Origin: Arcuatula senhousia
Taxonomy: Eukaryota; Mollusca; Bivalvia; Mytilida; Mytilidae
Assembly: GCA_963971305.1 (NCBI GenBank)
Contig: OZ020311.1
Span: 6,200,001-6,264,000 of the forward strand
Reading direction: 5' to 3'
DNA: 64,000 nucleotides
A program made the position numbers and the translations under genes. Below the pieces are notes generated by a model. The model saw nothing but the letters and a program-made list of their open reading frames with translations. It searched no databases and was not told the origin of the DNA. Shown here one piece after another: positions 36,782 to 48,927 of this stretch. Positions within the stretch are counted from its first letter, which is position 1. Each line of letters starts with the position of its first letter.

Positions 36782-38807
36782 ATGTACAGGAACATCAGAA
36801 ACGTGGTGTTGGCGTGTATCCTTATAGTCTGTGTTAATTCATCTTGCCACCGTGATTTGCAAGATGGTCCAGGTAAGTCCTTTTGTCATGTTTATTTTTG
36901 CCAGCGGTAAACGATAGCCGGTAATACCCCGTGTAGCGACTGTATTACAACTGTATTACAACAAAGATCCCATTAACATGCGTTCCGTCTATTTAAGATT
37001 CGTCAGAAATGTTCCGAAAGTATCATGATATGTTAAAAGTACTCTTTGCTAGTCTATGGATATATTTCTAAAAGGCTACGGAGACCAGGAGGCTTTGGTT
37101 CTTTTTTCACAAAATATTATGAATCTGATTTTCGATTAAAACAATTTAAAACCTGGCAGCAGGTTGTAAGAAAAAAAGATTGTTTAGAAGGATCTTATAT
37201 AGGATAATGCTTCTAATTTTTCACGATACCTCTAAATGATTTTTTTTTTCAAAACCAACAAAAAAAATTACTCCACTATCAAATTAAATGGTCGTTCCCT
37301 TATCAAAATTTGACTTAACTTTGAAAATAATCCTTAAAAAGATAACATGTTTTAATTACCTGGCACATTAAGACTAGGATATTCCCCACTTTATTTTTGT
37401 AACAATCGAAAGTTTGACAATGACAAACTTTTAAATACCTAAGCACGTGAGATATTTTACTACGACTTTTTATCTTATGTCACGTCATAGCACACCTGTT
37501 GCTAGTTACGACCATAAATTGTCCATTCAGAAACTTGATTTAAGCCACTACTTTTGGATGTTTCCGTCATGTCCGTACTTCATTCAAAGGTAGCGCGTAT
37601 GAAAAGTTATTTTGAATATGATTAGTGCGTAGTGAGCGACTCGGCTTACGTGGGGAAGGAATGATTAAAACTACTCTAAAGTTGGTCATCTGTCTCACGT
37701 GAACCCTTAAGTTGATTTCATGTTTACTTTGTGTTGTTATCTTTAGTTCTTTTCTACTTCCGTCATTTGAATGCCGCATCAATGTTTATTTGCCTCTAAT
37801 GTAATAACAAAAGTACTTATAGGAACGACCAATTTTTAAGACTCAAAGAGAAAAGACAAATGAAAGTAAATTATGTTGTTTCATTATCATTATTTTTTAT
37901 AGACTGCGTTTATAATGGAACAGTTATAAAATCCGATGAAGCATTCAAATCTATGGTAAACTGTATGCGTTGTTCTTGTTTAAATGGTGGAATGCAGTGC
38001 TGTTCGTATGTTGATTCACTATTTAGGAATGTAACCAATACCTTACTTCTTTATTATTAATTAAAGAATAAAAATGAATAATTTTAAACCGATTTAAATG
38101 TAGGTAAAACCCCGAGAACAAGGCTGGGAGTTAGCTGGAAATCTTTGATAATTTTACTTGGAAGTCACAAGACTGCATTTTCTAAGCTAGGGAAAACATT
38201 GTGGGTGGTTGGGTTTATGACGATGGTGCTTGGTTTTTGTTTGCACCCGTTTTTACCACTTTTTATCCTCTTATCGAAGACGATGGGTTGACAACTTTAA
38301 GACAAATAAAAATCAATATAGATTTGTCATCTGGTGGCGACAGCTTTGGGCAGGACCGTCCTTAAGTCGCTTCGTTGACCCTTTTGCCATTTGAACAATG
38401 ATTAAGGATACTTTCGAATGAAATACTTAGGCAAAACATAGAAAATCTTTTTTTTTTGGAATAATTTTTCTATCGTTTTATACATTGATTCAGCGTCCTT
38501 AGGCTGTGCAAACTCCTGACAACCTACTGACGGTTTACGTTAGATGAGTCTAATTTTTTATTTCAAATGAGCTAGTTATTTTGTAACTTTTTCAACTTTT
38601 AGTAAACATTATCGAGAAGCATTATTGTGTACTAGAATTATATATTACCGTTCATCTGTTTTGTTTATTTATTTTTCCAGAATTGGTTTTAGGCTGCCAT
38701 ACGCACCACACGATTGTAAAATTATTTCTGATGGTTGCTTTGACAAATTAGTAAATTCAATAAACGAACAACTGCCTTGCAGAGGATCAATTTCAGTTGG
38801 AAAATGA
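36782..38807 (+). CDS. Beta-microseminoprotein-like secreted protein, copy C
   Basis: Three exons: 36782-36872, 37903-38005, 38681-38807 (TGA), 106 aa. Signal peptide core VVLACILIVCV, then SSC. Exon 2 has DCVYNGTV, CMRCSC and QCC; exon 3 has HDCKII, GCF and LPCRGS. Ten cysteines as in the family. Exon 3 has diverged more than in A, B or D (the VPPEC turn is APHDC). The donor of exon 2 is GTATG. The promoter relation to copy D is unusual (see TATA entry), so expression of this copy may differ or be lost. Confidence 0.8.
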
Positions 38808-39278
38808 ATTCAGATGTTAAATTTTGATTAAATGTTTATTTCGATCATAATGTTATCATATTTATCAGTACAAAAATGTAGTATCGAATTCCTGGTTGAA
38901 ATGAATGCTAGTCACCAAAAAAATCCCAAAACACTTTCCATTTACATTTGTACTTGTATATCAACTTATCTTTACATTCTTCGATGACGCTGTATATATG
39001 TTAATTTATTATATCGATAAAGGTGAAATATCGTGATTTCGGAGTTAAATAGATTTCTAGATTTTCACTAATCTTAGCGAATTACATGATTTATATAACT
39101 CGCGTGTGAAGTTTTCCGCGGAAAACATTTAACATGGATTAGTACGCAATACACAATCGTTCAATCAATAATTGCATTCATTTCTTTCTTCGTTATCAGC
39201 CAATAGTAGAAAAGTTCAAAATTGAGTTAAAAGATATGGTGGTTAATTGTTTTAATTAGTGTTTGACTGGTCTGCTGT

Positions 39279-42200
39279 ATGGGCAGCCATTCGGGCAAAA
39301 ATTAACAAAAGATTTAAAAAACAGACAATAAACTTTAAACAGACACAAAAACACAAAAACAGACACCAATTTAAAATAAACAGACACAAAAACACAAAAA
39401 CAGACACCAATTTAAAATAAACAGACAAAAAATACAAAAAACAGACTTGAAATTTTATAAACAGACAAACAAATACAAAAAAACAGACATAAATTATATA
39501 AACAGACAGACGATTATGTAAATCAGACACAAAAATGCATAAACAGACACAAAAGTTCACAAACAGACAACCGTGAATAGCCAAACGGACGTTTTTAAAA
39601 ACAGACCTAATAGAGGGCGTGGCGATCGGGTGTCGGTAAATAGTGTAACATAAACCCGAAACAGAACCGAATGTTTTAAAACGCAACTTTTTTTTCTATT
39701 TAAACAGAATGCTTCGAGAAAAATAGATCAATGATCTTAAATTTTAAAAAAAAGTCACATACGGGGGTTTATAAATAAAAAAAACAAGATTTTGGATATA
39801 TAATTTGTGTAACACATATCTTAATGCGATTATAGACCGGCATATAGTTTTATATTTATATTTATATGTTGCCGAAACCGCACATTTCTACTCAAATCCA
39901 TTTTCTCCTGAATTCCTATTTTGTTGTGGCAGGGCGGAAAAGAGGAATCATAACTAGATGATATCACCAAAAGACCAATTGTTTCTATATATTCAAATTG
40001 GTTTGAATCTAAAAAGAAGATGAAACGTTTTAATTTTTCAATGAGTCTTAGTCATAATTGGAAAGTAGTTAAGAGATAAATGCAGAAACGTACGTGTAAC
40101 ATCTGTCTATAACCTAATGTGCATATACATTTAAATTACTATGTTTGCAAAACATAAAATCCTGAGAGGACAAAGAAAATTTCAATATAAAGAACAAATG
40201 GTTTTAAATGTAGACCATTAATGATATTTTAATACACATAGCAAGCATATCTAAAGTTTTTGGTACTTTGTATTATACAAAAAATGAACCCTCTCCCAGA
40301 AATATATGGATTATATTAAATTTCTAGTTATAAATGAAAAATCTTGAATCCCCCTCATTCAAGTTGGAAAAAATCTTGAACCCCCTTTTTAAAAAGGCAA
40401 AATAAATTTGATCCCCCCATACATTTTGACCAGCCCCCCCCCTCATAGGTAAAAAATGATAAGTCCCTAAAATGATAAACTTTGGGTTTTTTCCACTAAG
40501 ATCGACAAGATCCCTGAATATCGATCAGATCGACACCAGCTTGGTTACTTTCAAATAAGGATAGGATCATCTGTGGACGCTGGCTCCTAGAACCACTATG
40601 TCCACCTCCTCTTCTAATTGACTATTTATTGTTGTTTCGTCACTTCCGGACTTTTGTCGAGTTCTCTTGTTTAAGTCGATGTATGCCTCATGGTTGTACT
40701 TTATCTCTTGATCTCCCCAGTGTTTGTCTAATTTCATTTCAAATTCCTTTACTGTTTTCGCATTAATTTCTTCATTAGGCAGGCTGTTCCAGATGTCTAC
40801 TATTCTTCTTGTAAAATAATGCTTCCTGATGTCTAATCTACTGCGATGTTTTTTTCAGTTTTTTATCGTTTCCCCTCGTTCTGGTGTTCTCATTTAGGTC
40901 GAGCAAACCTTCAGTGACCTTGCTATCATAAATACCTTGCAGTATTTTGAATGATTCGATCATATCCCCTCGAAGGCGTCTGTATTTGAGAGTGGGCATT
41001 TTCAGTTTTTTAATCTGTCTGGGTACTCAAGGTGTTTCAGCTCAGGTATCTGCTTTGTCGCTCTTCTCTGTACGTTCTCAATGCTGTCGATGTCTCCGAC
41101 TTTGTGTGGTGACCATACTGGTGCAGCATATTTTAAGTGCGGACGGACAAGAGCTTGAAATAGGTACCTGAATGATGTGTTGTCTAGATATGTGAATGTT
41201 CTTCTAATGAGTCCCATAATACTGTTGGCCTTATTCACTTGTTGTTGGATGTGTTTTGAGAATGACAGATGTTCATCCACTAGTACTCCTATGTCTTTTT
41301 CCCCTTCTGACTTTTGTAGTTTTACCTCATGTCCGTTGTTATCGTATAGATGGTACTCCCTTTCTGATGTTGAGGGTTCATTGGATACACTAACTACCTT
41401 GCATTTGTTTGGATGGAATTTTAGGAGCCAGGTGTTGGACCAATTTTGGAGGCTGTCTACATCTTCTTGCAGGCTCTTTATATCACTTTCCGATTTGATC
41501 TCCTTGTACACTTTTGTGTCGTCTGCGCAAAAGGAATGCTGCGGCCTCTACACACTCTGGCATGTCGTTGATGTAGATGACGAACAGGATTGGTCCAAGT
41601 ACACTTCCTTGTGGTATGTCACTGGTCACATCATGGCATTTGGACTCGGCTCCATTGACAGTGACCTTCTGTTTTCTGTCAGATAGGAAGTTTTTTACCC
41701 ACTCTATAGTCTTGTCTCCAATGCCATATCTTTCTAGTTTCTTTACTAGCCTACGATGAGGGACTTTGTCCAAGGCCTTCATGAAATCCATATACACTGA
41801 GTCAATGCACCCTCCATTGTCTAGGATCTCCGTCCATTCGTCGAGTACTTTAAGGAGTTGCAGCGTGGTTGACCTTCCGGATATAAATCCGAACTGTTTC
41901 TTGCTAAACAGTTTGTTTGTTTGCATGTGGTTGACTGTGTGGTTTCTCCATCATTTTACATGATATACTGGTCAAGCTCACGGGTCTGTAATTTCCTGGG
42001 TCAGACTTGTCCCCCTTTTTGAATAGTGCCACCACATTGCCTAACTTCCATATATTTGGGCATTTTGCTGAATCTTATGATGCATTAAAGATCTTGGTTA
42101 ATGGCTTTGTGATGACTTTTCTTAATTTTCTTAAAGCTTTTGGATGGAGTCCATCAGGCCCTGATAATAAGTGTCAAAATAATATATTTTCACTAAATTA

Positions 42201-42644
42201 AAATATTTTTTCTTACGAGAATAACTTATAGACATTCAAAACATTTTTCTGAAATTGTTATTTTAATGGCGTCAAATTCAATTTAATTTCTTTCGGTTTT
42301 GAAACCGTAGTTCGGGTTTCACAAATTACCAACACCCGATCGTCACGCCGTCTTTTAGGTCTGTTTTTAAAAACGTCTGTTTGGCTATTTACGGTTGTCT
42401 GTTTGTAAACTTTTATGTCTGTTTATGTATTTTTGTGTCTGTTTTACACAATCGTCTGTCTGTTCATAAAATTTATGTCTGTTTTTTGTATTTGTTTGTC
42501 TGTTTATAAGATTTCAAGTCTGTTTTTTGTATTTTTTGTCTGTTTATTTTAAATTGGTGTCTGGTTTTGTGTTTTTGTGTCTGTTTAAAGTTCATGTGTC
42601 TGTTTCTTAATTTTTTGTTAATTTTTGCCCGAATGGCTGCCCAT
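39279..42644. mobile_element. 3.37-kb transposon with long CAGACA-rich TIRs
   Basis: Ends ATGGGCAGCCATTCGGGCAA and its inverse. TIRs of roughly 330 bp are built from irregular subrepeats of ACAGACA plus an A/T spacer (left) and TGTCTGT (right). Flanks TCTGCTGT (39271-39278) and ACTGCTGT (42645-42652) are an 8-bp target duplication with one difference. The host repeat R2 reads uninterrupted at 27457-27500, which confirms both ends. The interior contains a LINE fragment on the minus strand and no recognised transposase. Confidence 0.85.
40560..42170 (-). pseudogene. Non-LTR retrotransposon (CR1/Jockey-like) RT fragment
   Basis: On the minus strand: GPDGLHPKAL near 42160, GDKSDPGNYRPVSLTS, then 41926-41483 with FISGRSTTLQ, DFMKALDKVPH and IPQGSVLGPILF. 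A one-base shift near 41530 separates this from ADDTKVYKE, the catalytic ADD block, and the frame continuing to 41002 (WLLKFHPNKCKV, RPHLKYAAPVWSPH). The 3' part RRLRGDMIESFKIL lies at about 40950. Stops and the frameshift make it a pseudogene. It sits inside the 3.37-kb transposon. Confidence 0.82.
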
Positions 42645-42652
42645 ACTGCTGT

Positions 42653-42930
42653 ACTGAGATGATCACCTCAATATCCCTATTGTGTCTCACAACTATGTTG
42701 TGTTCTATGGTCATTACCGGATACTAAGATCGCAATGGAAGAGAGAGGTTTGTCGCAATAAAACCTGGTTTAACCCACCATTTCGTTTGAAATGCCTGTA
42801 CCAAGTCAGGACCATTGCGATCCACCAATTCGCCGGTATGACCGATTCGTTTTTGTCATTTTCTCTGGACTATGAGATTGATCATTCAAGTTCGGTAGTT
42901 TTGTTGTTACCTTTATTTTCATTATTCTAA
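42653..42930 (+). repeat. R2 copy, right part after the transposon insertion
   Basis: GATGATCACCTCAATATC, CTAAGATCGCAATGGAAG and ACCTGGTTTAACCCACCATT follow the R2 order. The left part of the same copy is at about 39245-39278. Confidence 0.65.
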
Positions 42931-43429
42931 TGATATGGTCGTCACGTTTATTCAAGTTATCTTTATGATAAATAGTATAACTTATTCGGGGTGACGATTT
43001 TTTTTTTAAATGTCACTTGTGTCGGAAAACTCGTGCGCGGAACAATTTCAGCGCACTTGTTTAATATAGGCGTTATTCGGCACTGGTGACATTAAAATTG
43101 ATATTTGCCACAAATCATTAGTTATACTATAATTAATTATTTTTAGGATAAAGTTGATATGATTTCAAATGGAAACTATAGCTAATAAAACGATAACTTT
43201 TATTTTAAGCATTCAAAATTATAAAGTTTTTGGAGGAAAATTTTCTTTAAAAGAGTTATTATCTAATTTTGTTTGAATTACAACTTTATTAGATCTTTAT
43301 TGAGATGTCCTATCAAAGGACACGTCTAAGATAGTTTCAAGAAACAGATTAAGATGGTCTAAACTCGCTCTCAAAATTTGACTTAGGATACTTTCGAGAA
43401 CACCTTCCCAGAAATACTCTTACCATTTC

Positions 43430-43740
43430 TCTCTTATGGGTAATCTATTTTGAGTACTTCTCCTTCCATACCTTTGGTTTTCGACGTTTTCCATTGTTTT
43501 GATTCAAATGCTGTTAGTGAGAGGTTACTCCTCGAAATATGCATATACAGCATAACCAAATTAACTGTTTGATACCCGGTTTGGTATTTGTTTATTGATG
43601 GATGAGTAAGCAAACCAAAGCAACAAAGACATAAAAAAGAAGAACCGAATACTGCAAAGCATTCTCTAGTGAATAAAGTGAATCTCTTATAAAAGTTTAC
43701 ATAATGGGATACTACATGTTTTTGGTCAATGGTAATTTAG
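43430..43740 (+). repeat. Interspersed repeat R3
   Basis: TTTTGATTCAAATGCTGTTA, GAGAGGTTACTCCTCGAAAT and then ACTGCAAAGCATTCTCTAGT. Other copies: 49200-49300, 49720-49815 with 50330-50490 (split by a MITE), and on minus near 53080, 53400-53520 and 60590-60680. Non-coding. Confidence 0.65.
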
Positions 43741-44194
43741 CACTAGGCGTATTTCAGGTAACATGGCACCACCCACTAAAAAGTAGGTCACTGTGACCAA
43801 TAGTTTACGCATGAATGACTTTGGTTAAGTTCTTGGTAAAGATCCATATCTGTACAAATATAAGGTCACTTTGACATACATTTTCTGCATTAATGACACA
43901 GGTTAAAGTTTTGGTTAATTTCAATATCTAAGCAACTGCTGATGAATGATGTTTGGTCAGTACGTACATCCTATGTAAGAACACACTATCGTACCAGAAT
44001 TAGCTCACCTTGACCTATATTTTCGAATGATAGAATCAGGTGAAAGTCTTGTTTAGGTCCAGTTCTCACCGAGTTCTTGAAGGGTAGTAGTTGGTCAGTG
44101 AACACACCTTGGACAGCAACCAACATCTGTACCCTTAGCATCCACGTCTACTTACTTTTTTAACAAAGAATAATTAAAGCTCTTGGTAACAATA

Positions 44195-44830
44195 GTTACG
44201 AGATAAACTAGGATTAAGTAACTTAAACCAAGGAATTCTAATTCCTTTCTTAAACTAAGATTTTCTCATGACAGTGGTTACGGCGTGCTATAATATTATG
44301 CCACGCCACAGCCACAATAATGAGAAAAACCTAGATTAAGTTACTTAATCCTAGATTAACTGAGCTTAATCTAAGATTAACTGACCTAACTATCATTAGG
44401 CTGAGAAAAACCTAGTTTTTTTCTAAAACGAAACTGCTAAAACCAAGGAATTAGTAATTCCTTGCTAAAACTAAGATTTTCTCGTATTTTCCAGTTAATC
44501 TAGGTTTTTCTCAGCTAAATGTGATTTATGAGAAAATTGAAGTTCTAGTTCAGAAAATCTAAGATTTTCTGTAATTCACATTTAGCTAGGCATATCTATA
44601 CAGAAAAGATGGGTTATGTTCTGGTCAATCAAAATTCCTCCCAAAAAATATTGGTTATCTGTTGGCCAATCAAAACGCTCGATACATTCGATTGGCCTTA
44701 TTTAATATTAGTTTAAGGAACTTAATCTAGGACTAACTAAAAAATCTATCATTAAGTTGGCTGAGAAAAACTAGGATTTTCTAAAAGTTTTTAAGAAAAC
44801 TTAGTATTCTATATAAAAACTCAGTTAAAC
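44195..44830. repeat. Fold-back array of CTAGATTAA/TTAATCTAG motifs
   Basis: AACCTAGATTAAGTTACTTA, TTAATCCTAGATTAACTGAG, AGTTAATCTAGGTTTTTCTC and related words occur many times in both orientations, as do AAACCAAGGAATT and AATTCCTT. A related piece is at 45585-45660. Probably a decayed inverted-repeat transposon family; no coding region. Confidence 0.55.
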
Positions 44831-44859
44831 CGAGATTTTATGAACTTGATTAGTTTTTC

Positions 44860-45430
44860 GGTAAGAAGCAGAGGTACCAATGGGGTATCCGATTGTCAAA
44901 AGTCCGAAAGGGCAGAGACAAAACCAGTAAACACCAACAAACACGGGGCAAAAAAAAGACAACATGTAAAACATGGAAACACAAAAATAATTGAATATCA
45001 ACCAACAACGCGAACTCATGAACTCATGTGCTCCGGAAGAGTAAGCAGTTCCTGCTTGTTATAGCACACCCATCGCGGTGCCAACAGTCAAATCAGTGTG
45101 TCAAATCCGGTAAAGTAAGACGAAACAAAACCCTATGACAAACCAACAATTGCACTCATCTGAGAGATCGGAATCCCATATTGTGTATAAGTACATGATG
45201 TCTTCCGTTAAATTTCTTGAGTGAAACAGCAACCGAGGAGCAACATAACCCTGTGTGAGCAATTTTTGCGTAAGACATGACACTCTGCAAAGGAAATCGA
45301 TGCAAGTCCTGCACGCTCTGGAGTAACGAATCAATTGAGAAACATAAACTCACTCCATAAGCTAGAGCGGACGGAACGTTGCTACACAAGAAGGGAAAGT
45401 TGACGATTGGAAAGTTGAAGTCATCTATAA
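44860..45430 (-). pseudogene. Penelope-like RT C-terminus with R1 tail
   Basis: The minus strand reads CSNVPSALAYGVSL, then in another frame RYSRACRTCIDFL and TQGYVAPRLL, then KKFNGRHHVL, matching in order the C-terminal thumb part of the element at 27220-27420. Below 45090 the R1 tail follows (TATAGCACACCCATCGC, GTCCGAAAGGGCAGAGAC). Frameshifted and dead. Confidence 0.65.
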
Positions 45431-45498
45431 ATCTATGTAACTAAGATTTAGCCGGGTTAATCTTAGTTTATGTTTGGCACTTAAATTTTTATGTAGAG

Positions 45499-45541
45499 CG
45501 CCTCTGATGAATCTTTAATAGACGAAACGCGCGTCAGGCGT
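45499..45541 (+). ncRNA. Type I hammerhead ribozyme motif
   Basis: Stem I 5' arm CGCCT (45499-45503), core CTGATGA (45504-45510), stem II around a TTAAT loop (TCT with AGA), core GAAA (45524-45527), very short stem III around GCGC, GTC (533-535 of the 45 kb line) as cleavage site, and stem I 3' arm AGGCG (45536-45540), which pairs perfectly with CGCCT. One A-C mismatch is at the base of stem II. Such motifs are known in Penelope-like elements and retrozymes of animals. Activity is plausible but weakened by the stem II mismatch. Confidence 0.65.
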
Positions 45542-45832
45542 AGCAAAATTTATTGTCTGGAACTTTGTTGTAATTTGTATTACTTAATCCTGGATCAAGC
45601 TCAATTAAACTATAGGATTAAGTATCTTAACCGAAGATTTTCTCAATAAAGTGGTTATGACGTTCCTTAAAGATGTACTTTTAAGTTGTAACCAATAGAT
45701 AACCTGATTTTTATATCTCTCTTTGAACTCTTGACCCTTCTGCATGTTCTGTGAATATTGCAAGACTTTATTTGTTAAGTTTATTTATTGAGGCAATCAG
45801 GTAATTCATGACGTAATTGTTTTAGACATGTT

Positions 45833-45840
45833 ATAAACTA
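45833..45840 (+). promoter_or_regulatory. TATA-like box of copy D
   Basis: TATAAACT within a block conserved with copy C (TTTATTTATTGAGGCAATCA upstream, TTTTAGACA just before). The ATG at 45915 is 75 bases on, a normal distance for a short 5' UTR. A second AT-rich box, TATATAAA, lies at 45885. Confidence 0.4.
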
Positions 45841-45914
45841 GGGATACCCACCTAAATCAGCACTCAACGTCGCTGCAGACCTATATATAAATAGTTAAAT
45901 AAGCATTGTTAATT

Positions 45915-48900
45915 ATGTACAGGAACATTAGATACGTATTGGTGTTGGCGTCTGTCCTTATAGTCTGTGTTAATTCTTCGTGTTTCCATAGTTTGCAAGA
46001 TGGTCCAGGTAAGTCCTTTAGTCATGTTAATTACTTTTTTGCAATTTAACAGTAAAAGTCATCCATGAGACACGTTTAATTAAATATTAGGATATAGGAA
46101 ATTCTCATGTTTTATTCGTGTGATACGGGATAATTGAGACAAAACTTATTGAGATATTAAAATCCATTCTATTTACAAGGATATGGGATTTTAATACCCC
46201 TTAAAAATGCCCCGTCCATGTTCTGCTGTCAATTTTTTTTTCAATAAAAAATCTTTTTCAAAATATTTTTTGGGAAAAAATCAAGCCCCCCTATCCAGTA
46301 AAAAGGTTGGTCCCTTATTAATCAAAGAAATTCAGGATACATACGTCAGATTGCAGGCGATAGTACACGGGGTATTAACGGCTACGTTTAACATTGCAAT
46401 AACTAAGAACTGTCAAGCAAAATTACCTGTGCATGACTTTTAGAAAATAGAAAGGACAAAGGAGAAAAGGGTAGACATCAGTCTAACCTTAGTCTGCTGT
46501 CAACCTTTTTCTCCTATTGTCCTCTACTATGTCAAACATCATACACCGTTAAATTTCTATGACAGTCTTCAGTTTGCCAGCGGTAAACGATAGCCGGAAT
46601 ACCCGTGTAGTGACTGTATTGCAACAAAGTTTCTACATTGTATAAATGCGCGTTCTGTCAATTACAGATTTCGGTTATCGAGCCTGTAGTTTCAAAATAC
46701 AAATATAAAACGGATATGAAACGGTTAATTTGGTTATGCTGTAAAATTTGTGTCTTCTGTATCTCGTGAACCCTTAAAGTGTCAAGGGGTTATCAGAATT
46801 CTACTAAAGATTTGTTTATGTTTCATTAAGGTTCATGGTTACACTACGAATAAATTGGTAGATATTCTACCAATTTTTCTAGTCTACGTTCGACTTAAAC
46901 GACATATAGAAACACAAAATAAAGTGTAGCAGCGTCTAGATATAAAACTCGCCGATCATTTTCCCTTCCAGTTTACAAGATTACTTTTGTTGATTTCTCT
47001 ATTCATTTTCTTTCCGTTCAAATTGTACCATAAATAAAGCATGAATTACCCCTAAAACCGATTTTGAGTAGATTTAATAACACCAATTACGGAATTACTT
47101 TGCACGAGGAGGCCAAATGACAGGGCATTGTTTATATTTGGCTATATTTGGGTGAACTAAAAACGCAAATAAAATGCCCCGGCAAAACGGTTCAAGTGAA
47201 CACGTACAAAAAACTAAAAGTTTATGCCAAAAAATAGTTATCTAGACGCTACTATGCCTTATCAGCTTATTAAGCAATTTAATATGTAGTTTAGGCTCCA
47301 CATAGACTGAAAATAAGACGTAAATATCAGTCATTTTTTCCGAAGTGTAAAGATGAACCTTAATGTATAGATCAAAAATATCAGATAAAAAGAGGCGGTC
47401 GTCGTTCATTTTAGAGCGCTCTCAGCTTTCTTAAAAGAGCAGCTTCAATATTTTTACATGAATATATAGGACGAAAACCTATAGAGGCACATACAGAAAA
47501 ATTCCTGCTCCTTTTAGAATCAGCTCAAGATCTGGAGGAAAGTTCTTTTTCTAAAGCTCTTTAAAATTGCCTGAAAAAATATAGTGTTACCGTTTATTTT
47601 TTCAAGAAATTCATGAAAATTTAAAATTTTCCTTTTTAATTCTATATAAATTATCTCCTTTTGATTAAGTACGGGAACTTCTACAAAAATTAAAATGATG
47701 ACGATTGCTCATAATTTGATAAAATAAGCTATGTCTGCCAAGTGTAGTGAGTTTATTAATTTTATACAAAATACCAATATGTGCAAAAAGATGTTCAGTT
47801 TGATAACCTCGAGACACCTTAGTTTTTTTTCATGTACTCTGTAGTGTCTTTTTTACCCTGACATTTGAATGCCACGTCAATGTTCATTTGCCTCTAAGGA
47901 CAATAATAACACAAATACCAAAAGGGACGATCAGTCTCATGACCCAAAGAGAAAAAACAAATGAAAGTAAAATTTGTTTTATCATGGGCATTATTTTTTT
48001 TAGATTGCGTTCACAATGGAACAGTTATAAAATCCGGTGGAGCATACGAATCTATGGTAACGTGCCTGCGTTGTTCTTGTTATAATGGTGGAATGCAGTG
48101 CTGTTCGTAGGTTGATTTTGTAACCAATATCTAACTTCTTTATTTAGAATGAAAATTAACAATTTTAAACCGATTTAAATGTAGGTTAAACTCCAAGAAG
48201 GCTGGGAGTTAGCTGGGAATGTTTGCTAATTTTACTTGGAAGTCAAAAGACTGAAATTTCTAGGGAAAACATTGTGGGTGGTTGAGTATATGACGATGGT
48301 GCTTGGTTTTTTTTGCACTGTTTTTTTCCACTTTTTTCCCTCTTATCGAAGACGATAGGTTGACAACTTTAAGACGAATAAAAATCAATTACATAGGTTT
48401 GTCATCTGGTGGCGACATGAGGTCGCCTTGGGCAGCAGGACCGTCCTTAAGTCGTCTCGTCGCCCCCTTTGCTATTTGAACAATGATTAAGGATATTTTC
48501 AAATGAAATACCTAAGCAAAAGATAGATTTTTCTATCGTTCAAAACAATTGATTATGCGACTTAGGTCGATCGCCAACACACCGCAAAATGGCTGTATGT
48601 GCATACTCCTGGCGACCTACGGACAAATAACGTTAGATAAGTCTAAAGATTATATTTCAAATAAGCTTGTTATTTTGAAATTTTTCAACTTTAAGTAAAC
48701 ATTATCTAGGATCATTGTTAAGTTGTCCATAATTTACAAGTTGTTCACTGAAATTATATATATTACCATTCATCATTTTATTATTTATTTTTTCCAGAAT
48801 TGGTTTTAGGATAACAAACGTACCACCCGAATGTAAAATTGTTTCTGATGGTTGTTCCGAAAAAGCAGTGAATGCAATAAACGAACAACTGCCTTGCAGA

Positions 48901-48927
48901 GGACCAATTTCAGCTGTGGGAAAATAA
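45915..48927 (+). CDS. Beta-microseminoprotein-like secreted protein, copy D
   Basis: Three exons: 45915-46008, 48004-48106, 48798-48927 (TAA), 108 aa. Signal peptide core LVLASVLIVCV, then SSC. Exon 2 has DCVHNGTV, CLRCSC and QCC; exon 3 has PPECKIV, GCS and LPCRGP, ending SAVGK. Ten cysteines. Closest to copy C in exons 1 and 2 and in flanks, but its exon 3 keeps the VPPEC turn of A and B. The exon 2 donor is GTAGG, a weaker site than GTAAG. Intron 1 carries a hairpin (46447-46527, arms with AGGACAAAGGAGAAAA and its inverse) inside the roughly 540 bp missing from copy C. Confidence 0.83.

Larger units (their letters stand above)
36180..39080 (+). repeat. Segmental duplication block 1 (contains copy C)
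   Basis: Upstream flank, introns and downstream flank match 43830-49130. Examples: ATAAGGTCACTTTGACATAC at 36279 and 43859; TTTATTTATTGAGGCAATCA before both genes; GCCAGCGGTAAACGATAGCC in both first introns (36901, 46574); GGCTGGGAGTTAGCTGG in both second introns. Block 2 is longer because of added elements. Confidence 0.8.

Noticed and set aside
46853..46877. 25-bp perfect palindrome AAATTGGTAGA..TCTACCAATTT as an operator
   Set aside because: Single occurrence in an intron of an AT-rich genome; no support for protein binding.
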